From positions 62,001 to 126,000 of the forward strand of contig AJFK01000639.1 in assembly GCA_000467715.1 (NCBI GenBank): 64,000 nucleotides of DNA, given 5' to 3'. The stretch comes from Hysterium pulicare CBS 123377 (taxonomy: Eukaryota; Ascomycota; Dothideomycetes; Hysteriales; Hysteriaceae). The position numbers and the translations under genes are program-made. Below are positions 49,986 to 62,100 of the stretch, in pieces (the stretch's first letter is position 1; the number at the start of each line of letters is the position of its first letter). A model generated the notes under the pieces. It made no database searches and was not told the DNA's origin. It worked only from the letters and a program-made list of their open reading frames with translations.

Positions 49986-52254
49986 ATGGGCGACGCAGGA
50001 CTGGATCGGAAACTTCGATCCTTTCGCCTGTCAGCCAAAAAGAGTAGCCCTACAATGTCCACTTTTACTGCCTCCAAAATACTTCCAGAGACTTTCCCTA
50101 CTCTAGACGAAGATGCATTCGAGACTCCACCGATTCCCCCTCTAAACGCAGCTGCAGACATCATGGGCACCCATTTCGAAAACGAACAAGCTCAGGAGCA
50201 TGAGGCCGAAGTCGATTCTGCACATTCTCGAAAGCGCATTTCAATCGACAATTTGAGCTCCTACGACCTTGCTCCCCCTCCCCCAACCATATCTCAAACC
50301 AATGCTGAATTACTTTCTGAAAAGCTGTTCTCGACCGATCACCTCGTCCTTGTATTAAAAGACCACGCACTGTTCCGCCGCTTCACAAATTTCTTGAACA
50401 GATATCGACCGTCATTGGCGCCTACCCTTGTACGATACCTCGAATCGCAAAAAGCCATTTCGGCCATTCGTTACGCCAATGCTTTAGCGGATCAACTATC
50501 ATCACACTCGAACCGTTCCTCCTCTACAGCTGCAGGCATTTTGGATCCCAAGTTCGAGTCGCGATCGCGTCGAGCTATGGACGAATTGGTCAGCGATGCG
50601 CTGCCGGCATACATTACTTATCGAATGGTGAATGTTGTAACGGAATGTTTGGTCAAGGAGATAACCGGGAATAATGCGCCTATCATGCGGGAGTTGGTTC
50701 AGGGTTTGGCGGAGGTATATTGTATGACGGACCCTTCCCTACCGGACAATCCCATAGTATTCGCATCGGAGGGTATGTTTGTTCGTTGAAGTCACTTATT
50801 CAAGGAACTGATTTCTTTCAGAATTTTATAATACAACGCAATACGGTCGAGAATATGTGATTGGTAAGAACTGTCGATTTCTTCAGGGCCCAAAAACGTC
50901 GATGAGAGCAGTCGCGCGCATCTCGGAGGCTCTGCATCAAGGACAAGAAGTTTGCGAAATTCTCCTGAATTAGTACGTATGAAGATGGTAATTTTTTCAG
51001 GGAACTTTCCTAATCCGAAATGTTCAGTCGGCGGGACGGCAGCCCCTTTCTCAACTTGGTAATGATGGCACCTCTTTATGACAACAAGGGCGCTGTGCGC
51101 TATTTCATCGGTTGTCAACTCGATATCAGCAGTCTCATCGAAGGCGGCCGTGGTCTAGAATCCTTTCAGCATCTCCTAGCCAAGGAACAAGAACAAATTA
51201 ATCCTCATGAAAAGCCCTTGCCGGACCCGCTTACAAACAAACCCTCCCTAAAAGTTCTTGGAGAACTTGGCCAGATGCTGAACAATGACGAAATGGAAGC
51301 ACTGAATAAGCGCGCTAGAGGAAACTCGATCGATTCGGGACGAAGCACCCCAACTAGACCTCATACAGCAAGGCGATATGTAGGAATGGAGGAGGATGCG
51401 GATGAGACGAACTTTTGGCCGCCGAGTCAGTTTGGGTCGTCTGGAAGACTGCCCGGTGTATATCAAAATGTAAGTACATATCGTTTCCTGGTCTTTTCCA
51501 CTTCGAAAAAGCAGCCCTCCATGCCTCGCGGCATAAAAATGAGGAAGCTATGCGTCCGAAACTGCTGAGACGAACGAAACATTAGTACCTCCTCGTCCGT
51601 CCCTACCCCTCCTTCCGCATCATTTTCACCTCGGCCGCCCTCCGAATCCCAGGACTCTCCCAATCCCGCCTACTCGACCGCATCGGCGGCCCCTCACACG
51701 TCCGCGATGGCATCTCTGACGCTCTGGAAGCTGGAGTTGGCGTCACGGCAAAGGTATCTTGGCTCACGCACATTGATTCGCACTCCCACGACGGCTCCAA
51801 CGGCGCCAATGGCACCAACGGCACCAATGGTTTCCATGGAGCTACTCTAGAAGGTAAACCGCGCTGGATCCACTGTACCCCACTTCTAGGTTCCGACCAC
51901 AAAGTCGGCGTTTGGATGGTCGTTATGGTTGAGAAGGAAGAAGTTACGGGGGCTCTCAACTCTCGTTCGCAATCGCATTCTTCGAATCACTCGCCGTATC
52001 ATCATAGGAACGGGATCGAGTATGGGAGAGAGGGGTGGCCGCTCAGGGGGGCGAGTATGGGTGCTGGAGCTGCCAGTGCGCGGTTCACAAGTACGAAGTT
52101 GTATGCGGAGTACATGACAAGGGAAGGCAGAGAGGAGAGTCCTGTCGGGTTGGATGGTATGAGGAGGAGGATTAGTCTGGATTCTAGTCGGGAGAGTGAG
52201 AAGAGGAGCGCGAGTTTGAGGAGGGTGGGGAGGGGACTCGAAGATGGAAGATGA
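49986..52254 (+). CDS. RGS-LOV blue-light photoreceptor (BcLOV4-like)
   Basis: Four exons: 49986–50772, 50822–50972, 51028–51469 and 51586–52254; 682 aa with consistent phases. Residues about 105–200 form an RGS-like helical region (FSTDHLVLVLKDHALFRRFTNFLNRYRPSL). Residues about 245–350 are a complete LOV domain: YCMTDPSLPDNPIVFASEEF, then GKNCRFLQGP with the flavin-adduct Cys280, the NYRRDGSPFLNL strand and YFIGCQLDIS. The core motif GxNCRFLQ is kept, so FMN binding and photochemistry are expected. A C-terminal conserved block follows (YLLVRPYPSFRIIFTSAALRIPGLSQSRLLDRIGG), with an amphipathic helix-like part and a disordered tail. In Botrytis BcLOV4 this architecture gives light-driven binding to anionic membrane lipids; the same here is inference. 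An in-frame ATG upstream (49914) would add 24 residues. Confidence 0.93.
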
Positions 52255-52539
52255 AATGGGGGCTTTTTCTCGGAAAAGAATGAGTGTAAGGTTCCGATCA
52301 AAATGGATACGGGTGGCTGGAACACCATAGTTTTGATCCTCGCGAATCGGCTACGGAAGCCTTATGTGATGCAGGAGATCTGGGTGGTCGTGCTACGTTC
52401 GCAAGGTTTTTGGAACTGAAAAGGGTGCGATCTCGGCGGTAATTGAGCGTCCGGTCGGTCTCGGAGTGCTGGAACATTTTCTGGGACATCTGACTGATGG
52501 GAACTGAGGTAGCCAAGGATCATCTAATGGACGTGGAAA

Positions 52540-52720
52540 GATTTTGGGGCGCTTCGTTAGGCGGATATGTTATTCGGCTATATACCATTTTTGCGGTTAT
52601 GTATGAATAGGAATATGTATGTTTAAATCAGAACGCAAGAATGCTAGGAGGACTAGTAAGCTAGGGTACTATACACAGCCCCTGGGTTCTTATCGTTGTA
52701 TGTGAGTTGTCTTCAAGACA
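52540..52720. repeat. Diverged dispersed repeat, copy 1
   Basis: By eye this stretch aligns over its length with 58698–58880 on the same strand. Shared anchors are GGATATG, a TATATACCA core, CTTATGT/GTTATGT, an A/G-rich middle and a TTGTCT..CA end. It is non-coding and the family is not recognised. Candidates are a short non-autonomous element or a solo long terminal repeat, old and degenerate. Confidence 0.5.
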
Positions 52721-54427
52721 AAGAAGGGTCTACCGGCAGAATCCTTTCTCAATTCCCGCCCTGAGGGTAGTCTTTCAGGTCTCACCATCGTTCTTGATTT
52801 TTGGGCTGCTCATGGCAACATCTGGTGCTGCCATGATATCCAGGGGTAGTGTGCCTGCTGAGCTCGGGCCGTTAGAGCTTGATGTGACGTATCTAGGCGT
52901 ACGAGTTGGATTTTCAGGAACAGCAGGCGTTATGACAGTCAAGTCTGTCTGAGTCTTTGCAGGAGGCTCAACAATCACGATACGAGGTGTTGCAACAGCC
53001 AGGTTCTGCTGATCTTATGCCCTTTTCCGTACGACCTCCTTCCCCTTGTCCCTAAAACTTGGTAGTATGTTGGGTTGGGTCTCCGCTAAACTCGTCGATA
53101 CTTGAACTTCAACTGAAGTCAAGGGAGTCTTTTGAGCAGCGCCGTTATTACGCAAGGGAAACAAGCGTCGAAGCGACATTCCAGATAACGAGCGTTGAGG
53201 CGAACATATGCATGAACTTAAAGATCTGATTACGAGTAGTGGTGACAAGAAGTAGGCTATTGAGCAGGTGAGTGGTGGCATCCCAAATCCAGGCCATCTT
53301 CGCTTAGTCATCGCTCAGCTTAAACCTCGTGTGCTCAGATTCAAACATCTCCTCGCAATCAACACCATCACTTTATAACCCAACATCGATTCCTCTTGCT
53401 CAGAGCCTACTTCTTAACACGGTAGTGTCACAGCAGTACCAGCTGGCTGACAGATGTTTGAGGGCATTCGAGAGCAGCTGTGCAGCAGTATCCGGTTCGG
53501 GGGCAATCTTGTCTGTCATTGACATGCAGTTCGCATCTCTACGCCAGATGTCTTGACCACCCCACGCGCGTGATCAATTTTTGCAGCTGGCTCTCGACCG
53601 AGGAGGTGGATGTTGGTGTAGGCAGTGTATCGAGAAGGTGGCATGGCATCTTGAAAGGCTTTTCTCGAAGAGGCAGGAGACATGCTCGTCAGCCTCGTCT
53701 GCCGCTTATCGCTACCGACGGCCTTTTCTCCATTGCCATTAGGCCTTTGCACACGATCCCGTCAAGGAGTCTCAACGGCTTGCCGCACGGTAGCGCTATC
53801 TTTCGCTCCCGGCACTAATGCCCTTCGGCTTCAATCTGCCCTTCCTACTGCCACATCCTATTCATGATGGGCACTAACAATATTGATCAACAGGGGCATT
53901 CAACACGGGCATGATCAGTGTTTGCGGAGAGACAGTCGCAGCGGGAGTCGCGTGCATTAGTTTATCGACGAATTACGCCCAGCTTCCCAACTCAGACAAT
54001 CATGATGCCCGCTCCCAGCCCCGTTGTGTTGGCGCGGCCTTCGTTCTGGCTAGAGAACGGGGAACAGCGGATCTATCGAGAGGTTGTTCGACATTCTCAG
54101 GATCGGACAAGCTCTGCATTTCACCGTTACGTTCACTACTTGGCTGATCGATAAGAGGTTGCCTATTTTCGCTCCAGCTTATGGCGGTTTGCCTAACTAG
54201 ACACGGCATCGAGCAAGAATATAAAGGCCGGAGAACTGAACAATAGCACTTCTCTCTCGTCAGAAACGATTGTTCCTTCTCACCTCCTCTTCAAAGGCGC
54301 GTTTGACCTCTCGTTCTGCGACCAGAAGTCATCGTGCCCATTTTGAATACGCTAGTAGGGAGCACATCCGTACGCAGTCGTTCTTCTTCCATCACATTGA
54401 TTTCTCGGTTTGATCGAGTCACAAATA
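52721..54427. other. Gene-poor interval upstream of the S53 peptidase
   Basis: About 1.7 kb. On the minus strand a frame over 52775–53311 is open on both sides of one stop, with a Pro/Thr-rich left part (TPAVPENPTRTPRYV). Another minus-strand frame starts MAWIWDATTHLLNSLL near 53300. Neither has a recognised family. They may be parts of a decayed or intron-bearing small gene. The last 250 bp are likely the peptidase promoter. Confidence 0.35.
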
Positions 54428-56736
54428 ATGCGTTTCTTGTCTGTCATCGCAGTTTTATTGGCTTTCTCCCCTTTGGGGCTCTGCTCGCCAACATCCAAAC
54501 ATGTCATCCACGAGAAGCGTGACAGAGCTCCTGAGCAATGGGTTCGGCGCTCACCTGTTGCTAAAGGTGCCGTTCTGCCAATGAGGGTCGCCTTGACCCA
54601 GAGGAACCTCGAAAGAGGATGGGAATTCCTTGGTGCTGTCTCGAGCCCTGACAGCCCCAAGTTCGGACGGCACTGGTCCGCCAAGGAGGTCGTAGACATG
54701 TTCAAACCAAGGTGAGGATCTACATCTCATTTCATTTCGTAGGAAAGGAAAACATAAAGCGTAAGGATTGCTACATATCTCCGTTGGAACGACAGAACTC
54801 TTGTTCGACACAGCGACGTAGGTGCGCTACTGCAGTGCTGCTCAGTTTGAGAATGGGTCTTTGCTTCAACATTTCTGATGGGATATCTTGGACCACCGCT
54901 CTTTCGAGTATTCTAAAAACTACCGCTAGAGTTGTCCCTTGCGCTTGCACAGTTTTCTGATCGATAATCTTCTGACCAAATTTCAGCAACGAGACGCTCG
55001 ACGAGGTACGCGCATGGCTCATCGAGGGAGGCATTGAAGAGGAGCGGATTTCCCTTTCCCAGGGGTTGAACTGGTTTCAATTTGATGCAACCGTTGCAGA
55101 GGCCGAGAATCTGCTCAAGACGGAATATTACATGTATGAGCACACGACGTCAGGGCAACCGCACGTTGCGTGCAAAGAATACAGCGTTCCAGCCTACGTC
55201 CAGAAGCATGTTGACTTCATCACCCCTACTCTCCATTTCGACGTAAAAATCAATGAAGGCAGGGGCAATGGCCTTCGGAAGCGAGACTTCACGCCGAGTA
55301 TAAATCCTGGAACGGCTAAAGGCGTTGGAAACTCGATAGCCTGGGCGCCAAAGTTTGGGAAATCCATTAGTATCCATGATATCATCCAGCAACTTGAAAA
55401 CTGTGACGAGCAGATTGTTCCAAACTGTCTTCGAGCGTTATACGAATTTCCACCAAATATTGCCGCAAACCCTCAGAATAGCTACGGTATCGTCGAGTAT
55501 ACCCCACAAGCCTATCTTCCTACCGACCTGGATATGTTTTTCGCCAATTTTTCTCCTAGGGCTGTTGGTCAGCGTCCAATTTTCGATTCAATCGATGGCG
55601 GCGTTTTGCAAACCATCGTCGAAGGCTTTGAGTACAACGGTGAATCGGATTTGGACCTCGAATATGCTATTGCCTTGGTGTATCCGCAGAAGGTTACACT
55701 CTACCAAGTTGGCGATCTTGCAGAAGGAGCCAGTTTTAACAACTTCTTGGATGCCATTGATGGGAGCTACTGCCATTTCGAAGGCGGCGATGACCCAAGC
55801 CAAGACGGGATCTATCCTGACCCTTACAACAGCACTTACGCATACAAAGGTCCAGAGAACTGCGGTGGATTTGCAGCTACCAAGGTTATATCAACATCTT
55901 ACGGATATAATGAGCATGATTTGACCCAGTTCTACGAGAACCGGCAATGCGATGAGTACATGAAACTCGGGCTTCAAGGCGTAACCATCCTCTATTCCTC
56001 GGGCGATTATGGTGTCGCTGGCAATGGAGGCCAATGTATCGATCCTGTGACCGGGAATTACACCACGGGCAGCTCTGGTCTCTTCAACCCCAGTTTCCCT
56101 TCAACTTGTCCATACGTTACATCCGTAGGGGCTACCCAAGTAATCCCAGGGACAAACATAGTAAAGGCACTTGCCTCTGTCACGCAGCCCGAGGAAGCTT
56201 GCGAGACGGTCATTTACAGTGGAGGAGGCTTCTCAAACGTCTTTCCACTTCCAGCTTATCAAGCAAGCGCGGTCAAAAAGTGGTTCGCTGCGCATCCGCC
56301 GCCCTATGGTGCTGATCGGTTCAATAACTCTCAAACGACTCGAGGAATCCCGGATGTTTCGGCCAACGGCGCGAACGTAAGTAGCTGAACATACTATACT
56401 GAAATTATGGGTTTATCGACTAACTAACATATACAGTATGTGATTGCGGTTGACGGCGAGTTTGGTCTTGTATATGGCACTTCAGCATCATCGCCAACGT
56501 TTGGCTCCATCATCACGCTCATAAATCAAGCTCGCTTGAGCGTTGGAAAATCCTCCGTCGGTTTCCTCAATCCGACCCTCTACGCGCATCCAGGGGTTCT
56601 CAACGACATCACACAAGGCGACAACCCAGGATGCGGAACGACCGGTTTCTCAGCAACAACTGGGTGGGATCCGGTGACTGGTCTCGGAACGCCCAACTAC
56701 CCGAAGCTGTTGAAGCTCTACTTGAGCCTACCATGA
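54428..56736 (+). CDS. Secreted serine-carboxyl (S53, sedolisin) peptidase
   Basis: Three exons, 54428–54711, 54987–56376 and 56437–56736; 657 aa with consistent phases. The start MRFLSVIAVLLAFSPLGLCS is a signal peptide. An S53 activation (pro) domain follows to about residue 200. The catalytic part carries the Glu/Asp pair in GESDLDLEY (Glu-x3-Asp), the oxyanion Asp in YSSGDYGVAG, and the nucleophile Ser in GTSASSP, which follows the last intron. The Ca-binding region DITQGDNPGC..GWDPVTGLGTPNY lies near the end. It is probably a tripeptidyl-peptidase/sedolisin-like acid protease acting outside the cell. N-glycosylation sequons (NFS, NST, NYT, NNS) are present. Intron 1 is long (275 nt). The gene looks intact. 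Confidence 0.93.
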
Positions 56737-57503
56737 AGCAATACAAGACATAGACTTCGGCTGTAATAGATTCCTACAAAGATCACACATTTCGCTACCT
56801 ATCTCCTTGACTTGTTCACTTTAACGTGTCGGCAACAGTATTCGACCATTGACTACGCATCCACTCATCCACTCACCCACACATTTTACCTTGACTTCAC
56901 CTTTACCCTATATCTCATTTCAGGATGCTGAATCAGGCTCCTCTACTATAGTGATACGCAACCCTTAGGACATCCAATTAAGAATCTCACCAGTCCGAGG
57001 GTATTGTGAAGAACTACGTAGCGTGATAGTTTACCGTTAAATGTTGCTTGCCGCAGCATCAGTGAACACCTCTCGGGAGAATTGCAATATATGATATTTG
57101 AGTCCTTGGCAATCTCTATCCGATTGGAGAACATTATCACGACTCTATCTAGCTATATATTATTTTTATCATCCTTACTTTGAGTTCTTGGAGTTCATGA
57201 CGGAGACTTAATACGACCCTTTTCAAGCGCAAGTATTTAGGGTGCACATATCACCGCAACAGCGCTCAAATTATAAGAGTAACATATTGACTGGGATAGG
57301 ATTGTATTCACTCCGTCTATTAGCCGTAGGAGAAGGCTTATGATGTCGTCGACATTCCCGGTTAACCCCTGTCTAAGGTTTTGTAGCAGCCACGGAGCAG
57401 GCGAAGACTCGAGTTGGTGCAACATGGGCATCTTCTTAGTCTAACGTTCCCAAATAGTTAACTACCCTTATATTGTACCCTTCAACAGGCCACTCAACAC
57501 AGA
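56737..57503. other. Convergent intergenic region
   Basis: About 770 bp between the 3' ends of the S53 gene (+) and the M24 gene (−). It becomes AT-rich near 57130–57180. No gene or repeat was recognised. Confidence 0.5.
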
Positions 57504-58208
57504 TCAGTCCACTGTCAGGAGCTGCTCGTAAAACGCGCCTATCTGGCGCTCACGATCCACAAGATGGATCTCCAGAATCCAATGCCGCTTCTTCCCATCC
57601 TTCCCCAGATTACTCATCCGTTCCTTATTCCCCTTGATAATGTACAAAGTGATCTTATCATTCGGGATCCGCTCATGCGGGAAATTCCCAACCAGATGCC
57701 CAGCAATCCGACCGCCAAACTCCCACCCAGCTTTCCGGGCCACTCCGCACGCGATGTCGTACAGCTGCTCGCCCGTCATGTCCGGGTCCTCCCGGAAGCG
57801 CGACTTGACCTCTTTCCATACTGGTTCCAACGAATCGCGCAGTTTCTTCTTGATCGGGTCGTCTCCGAGGACAAACGTGCGGCCAAAGTCGGCTTCCCAG
57901 GCCTCGAATACCGGTCCCAGATCGACGAACAGGATGTCGTCGGGCTGGATGATGCGGTCTGGTGGGTTCTCGTTGTAGGGCATTAGCGTGTGTGGGCCGC
58001 TTCTGATGACCCGCTTGTGCCAATGGGTGCGGATGTTATGGCGTTTGGTAGCGAGTTCGTGGATTTCTTTGCTTAGGTCTTTTTCGCTGATGCCAGGACG
58101 AACCAAGTCTCGCTCGATCTCCTCGAAGAGATGGAGGGCCTTGGTCTGTGCGTCTAGGAGATAGGCGGCACGTTCTTGCTCTTCTTTGGTCGAGATGTTG
58201 GAGGCCAT
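57504..58208 (-). CDS. M24 peptidase-fold (Xaa-Pro aminopeptidase-like) protein
   Basis: Single exon of 234 aa. The sequence has the pita-bread fold pattern of M24 metallopeptidases without the N-terminal domain found in full aminopeptidase P. All five presumed metal ligands are visible: Asp96 and Asp107 (FVDLGPVFEAWEADFGR), His171 (GHLVGNFPHE), Glu213 (ILEIHLVD) and Glu228 (GAFYEQLL). The second His region SGPHTLMPYNENPPD fits the substrate side. Catalysis is therefore possible, but substrate is unknown. Small stand-alone M24 proteins of this kind occur in bacteria and fungi. No signal peptide. An intron is not needed. Confidence 0.85.
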   Translation of the reverse strand: MASNISTKEEQERAAYLLDAQTKALHLFEEIERDLVRPGISEKDLSKEIHELATKRHNIRTHWHKRVIRSGPHTLMPYNENPPDRIIQPDDILFVDLGPVFEAWEADFGRTFVLGDDPIKKKLRDSLEPVWKEVKSRFREDPDMTGEQLYDIACGVARKAGWEFGGRIAGHLVGNFPHERIPNDKITLYIIKGNKERMSNLGKDGKKRHWILEIHLVDRERQIGAFYEQLLTVD

Positions 58209-58697
58209 TGTTGAGGGGTTTTCCTTGGGGTTGGTTGAGTTGACGATGGGAATTAATGGATGTCGTTGGCTTAAGAGATGGCAGCAGCGACTGTTTTAGG
58301 CGTTGTCTGGTGTTTCGTGGTGCTGACAAACGCGGGGCTCACACAGGATAAGTACTGTGGTGGATTGGTTGCTCGGAGATAAAAAGGTGTGAGCGGATGG
58401 TGGTGGTGTTGAGGATGCGGAAGTAAGTTCCCTTCTAGGCGGTAGACGGTCTGTTTTAGTACGTGGGGAACAATACCGTCCTTTAGTGAAAGACTCCGCC
58501 GATAATCAAAATCACACTAGCGGGTGACTGAGATGTCGTCGAAGGTTATCGATTTGGCCAAGGTAGAAGAGGTTGATGTTTATATAGGTGATTCCTTACC
58601 TTCTTAATATAATTCCGACCGGAAACTTTCTCCTGCGCATGCGTGCGCTATAAACCGCGCCCTACTGTACTAGATCACCCGCTGGTGAAAACGTTCG
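58209..58697. other. Intergenic region with the M24 gene promoter
   Basis: About 490 bp upstream of the M24 gene, up to the dispersed repeat copy. No gene or motif was recognised. Confidence 0.45.
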
Positions 58698-58880
58698 TGT
58701 TAGCGGCACCAAGGAAAAATTCGGCGCCCTTTATTAAGGAGGATATGATTTTCGGTTATATACCACCTTAGCGCTTATGTGTGAGTAAGTATAGCTAAGG
58801 GTGAATTAGGAGAGAAAGAAAGCCAGAAGAATAAGTGAGCCAAACCACTATATGAACAGTTATATCGTGGCTTGTCTACA
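58698..58880. repeat. Diverged dispersed repeat, copy 2
   Basis: Aligns by eye with 52540–52720. This copy starts TGTTAGC and ends TCTACA, so it has TG...CA ends, and contains a TATATACCA core about 60 nt in. Those traits would fit a solo long terminal repeat, but no clear target-site duplication is seen, so the class stays open. It lies between the M24 and ABC transporter genes. Confidence 0.5.
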
Positions 58881-59143
58881 GGACATGTTGGAATGTTCCA
58901 GAGTCTCTGAGCAATCATGTAGCAAACATCAAGCAAGCAAACCTCTCGGACTATTTCGGTAGTCAAATATCAACCTTGGAAGGCAACGGGCTCCAGAACT
59001 TGAACAGGATATAACTGTACTTGATCAGAGCAGGAAAGGGGTTAATACGGCTTCAGACACTGCAATCCTTGACATAGTGATAAAGAGCATGATCCATTAA
59101 AGAAAGATAATGTGACCTGTGACTCAAAAGGACCAATGCAGCG

Positions 59144-62100
59144 CTATTCCATCTCCCTAAAACGCTGGAAAGTCGCCGGTTCCAAATCTTCAATGACTTC
59201 CTGTAATCTACCATCTGCCATCCAAGCCACAACATCCCTTCCAATTTTCGTGCGCTGCTCCAAGGCGCCAGGCCGATGAGCAACAATGATGACAGTGTGC
59301 CCCTTTTGGGTAAACTCATCGTCGATGATACGATGTATAGTGGTTTCCGTAGCCGTGTCGAGCGAGGATGTGATTTCGTCTAAGAGAATAACGGGCTTCA
59401 CTCCAGAATGTCGTAACGAGCGGACTTTGATAAGTGCTCGGCAGAGCGCGAACAGTTGACACTGTCCTCCAGAGAGCTCCCGGAACAGCGAGACCTTCTG
59501 GTCGAGGATCGGGTGTTCGCCAAAGCCTGAGATGTTGATGACGGTGGACATCTCTTCCCCAAAGTGCATGTGGCTCTCGAAAAAATGTGACCACAGCCCC
59601 ACTTTGGTTAAGGCGACAACGAGGACGTCGTCTAGTACTGAAGCATCCGGGTCTAAGTTGAAGCGCAGGGTCTCGTTGGGCAAAAGAAGGGGGTCTTGAG
59701 ACATCGCGACGAAGCAGCTTTGTCGCAGCAAATCTAGCCCCACCTGCTTGATATCAATGCCATCTAGCTCAATCGTGCCAGATTGCAGCTCCACAAGCCG
59801 TAAGAGCGTTAAGAGTAAAGTGCTTTTACCGCTAACATGCTGAGTGAGCACCCAGAATAAATAATCTTTAACCCATGTAGTGACTCACCTGCCTGTACGC
59901 CCGCAGATGACGAGTTTCTGGCCTGCGGTAATATTCAGGCTCAGATTCCGTAGAGCAATAGACTCAGATCTAAATTTCGCACTTGTTAGCTATCAGTAAG
60001 AGCGGCTTTCGGCAGGAAAAACTACCGGTAGGATGCAGTGATGTTTTTGAATTCGATATGTCCTCTGGAAGGCCAGTTTTCAGGGGGTATCAAGTTCCCG
60101 GCCTTTCCACCCTCAAACGGAGTCATCTCTTCGAGTGTTTTCAAGCGAGCAATGGCACCAAGAGAAGTCTCTAGCGTAGTCCAACTCTCCACAAGTTTTA
60201 GCAGTGTCGTGTTTGCTACGAGCATGATGTTAAGTGCAATTCCGACTTGTGCACCACTGACACGCTCTCGAAATGCTACAGCTATAACAACAACACTTGT
60301 TGCAACAGCCGCAGCCAAAAGATCTAGGACAAGGTTGAGCCACCTCTGGAGACATAAAAGTAGAAATTCTGGACGTTGGGAGTTGTCGACACTTAGGATA
60401 TTGTCCTGTATTACGTCTCTAGACCAACCAAACGACCGTATTGTTTCGAGACCCTCAACCTGGCCAATTAAGATCGGATGTTCATAGTCATCGAGAGTGA
60501 CCTACCTACAGATTCCAAGAAATTCGAGAAGACCCCTGCCCGGGACTCCAGCTCCAAAAATCGGAGTTGTCTTGACGTCCGAAGATAAACCTTTTGAACC
60601 AAATATACCAAAAGCATACAGGCCGGTAAAGACACTGTGAGCCACTTTTCGGCTATGTAAAGAAGTATGACCTGCATAAGGAGTTTGAAGATTTCTGATA
60701 GTGTTGTTACCTCAAAAAATTTCTGAACGAGGAAACTTAATACCCACGAGTTGTGACAGTCTGAAGTGCTGATGGCAGCTGCTTGTCAATAAACTGGATG
60801 TCTTGACTAAATCTAGAAATCATTAGCATTGATCGGACCATGCGAGCATAGACCCTTACCTGTTTAAAATTGAACCATTATCGGTTTTAGAGAAGTAGGA
60901 CAAAGGCGCGCTATTCGTCATTAGCTATCTCTTGGATCATCTTGTTAGGGTCTTGAAAATAAGACATACTAACCTCGTTATAATGTGTAAAAGACGTTGA
61001 TGTAACCGCGACCCAGATTGAGGAGCAAGTCGAATAAGAACTATCCTATTAGACTTTCAGTAACAATGAGCAGTGGGTAATCTCCGGGAAACCTACCACA
61101 TCTGAGCGCTGGTCGAGATCCACGACATGGTTGAAATAAAAAGAAATCCACCAACGTAGAACGCGGTGTTTTTGCCACCTGCCTCGGTCCATAGCTGAAG
61201 CCAGTATTGGGGAATAGTGATGAAGAAAGCACATGATACAGTGCAGGTGATAAGAAAGAAAAGATTCTTCAAACCAATGAAACCAAAATAGTAAGCTACG
61301 CTCATATTAGTCGCATCTATGGATATGAGAGGGGAGATTACCATATAGAGCGGGATCTCCACTCTGTCTTGCAAGGTCTATTTCAGTCTCGTTTCTTTCT
61401 TGCAGTTGGGCGCTGAGTTTATCAAAGTTTGCTGACAGAAGGGTAGTGTTCTTGATGTGATGGCTGGAAGAGAATTTTGCTATAGATGCAGCTTTGATCT
61501 TGATGTTCTGCCATTTCCCTTGATCTATGATCTTATGATCCCCTAGAACCACGATGTGATCCGCAACTTGGAAGTACTGAGCTATCCCAGAGTAAGTCAG
61601 CAAATTGGAGAATGAGCAAGGAAGAACTTACACGAATTAGAAACGAGGACCACTGTAGTCCTCAACCGCCGGGTCAGACCTGTGGGTCCAAATAGATTAA
61701 TAAGAACGGTTTGCTCCGTTTCACCGTCCAGTCCGCTGAAGGTGTCATCCAGCAGAAGTATGTCGCATCTTGCAAACAATGCACGTGCGAGTGTCTGCAA
61801 TTGTCAACTCAGTCTATACCAAGCAGCCTTGGGAAATATACCACCCGCTGTCTCTGTCCTCCAGATAGATTGAGCCCCCTACTGCCAATGTGTGTCTGAT
61901 CTCCATCGGGAAGGAAATCAAAGTCATGGGTGAGACAACATATTTTTGTTACCTCATGATACCATCTTTCATGATCTTGATCACTGGCACCGTGAATGTC
62001 GGTTGCACCGTAGATGGCCGCTTTGATAGTACCATTAGGTAGCCACGGTTTTTGAGCACAGTATGCTATCTTTCGTGTTGACAGACTAATTGATCCATGG

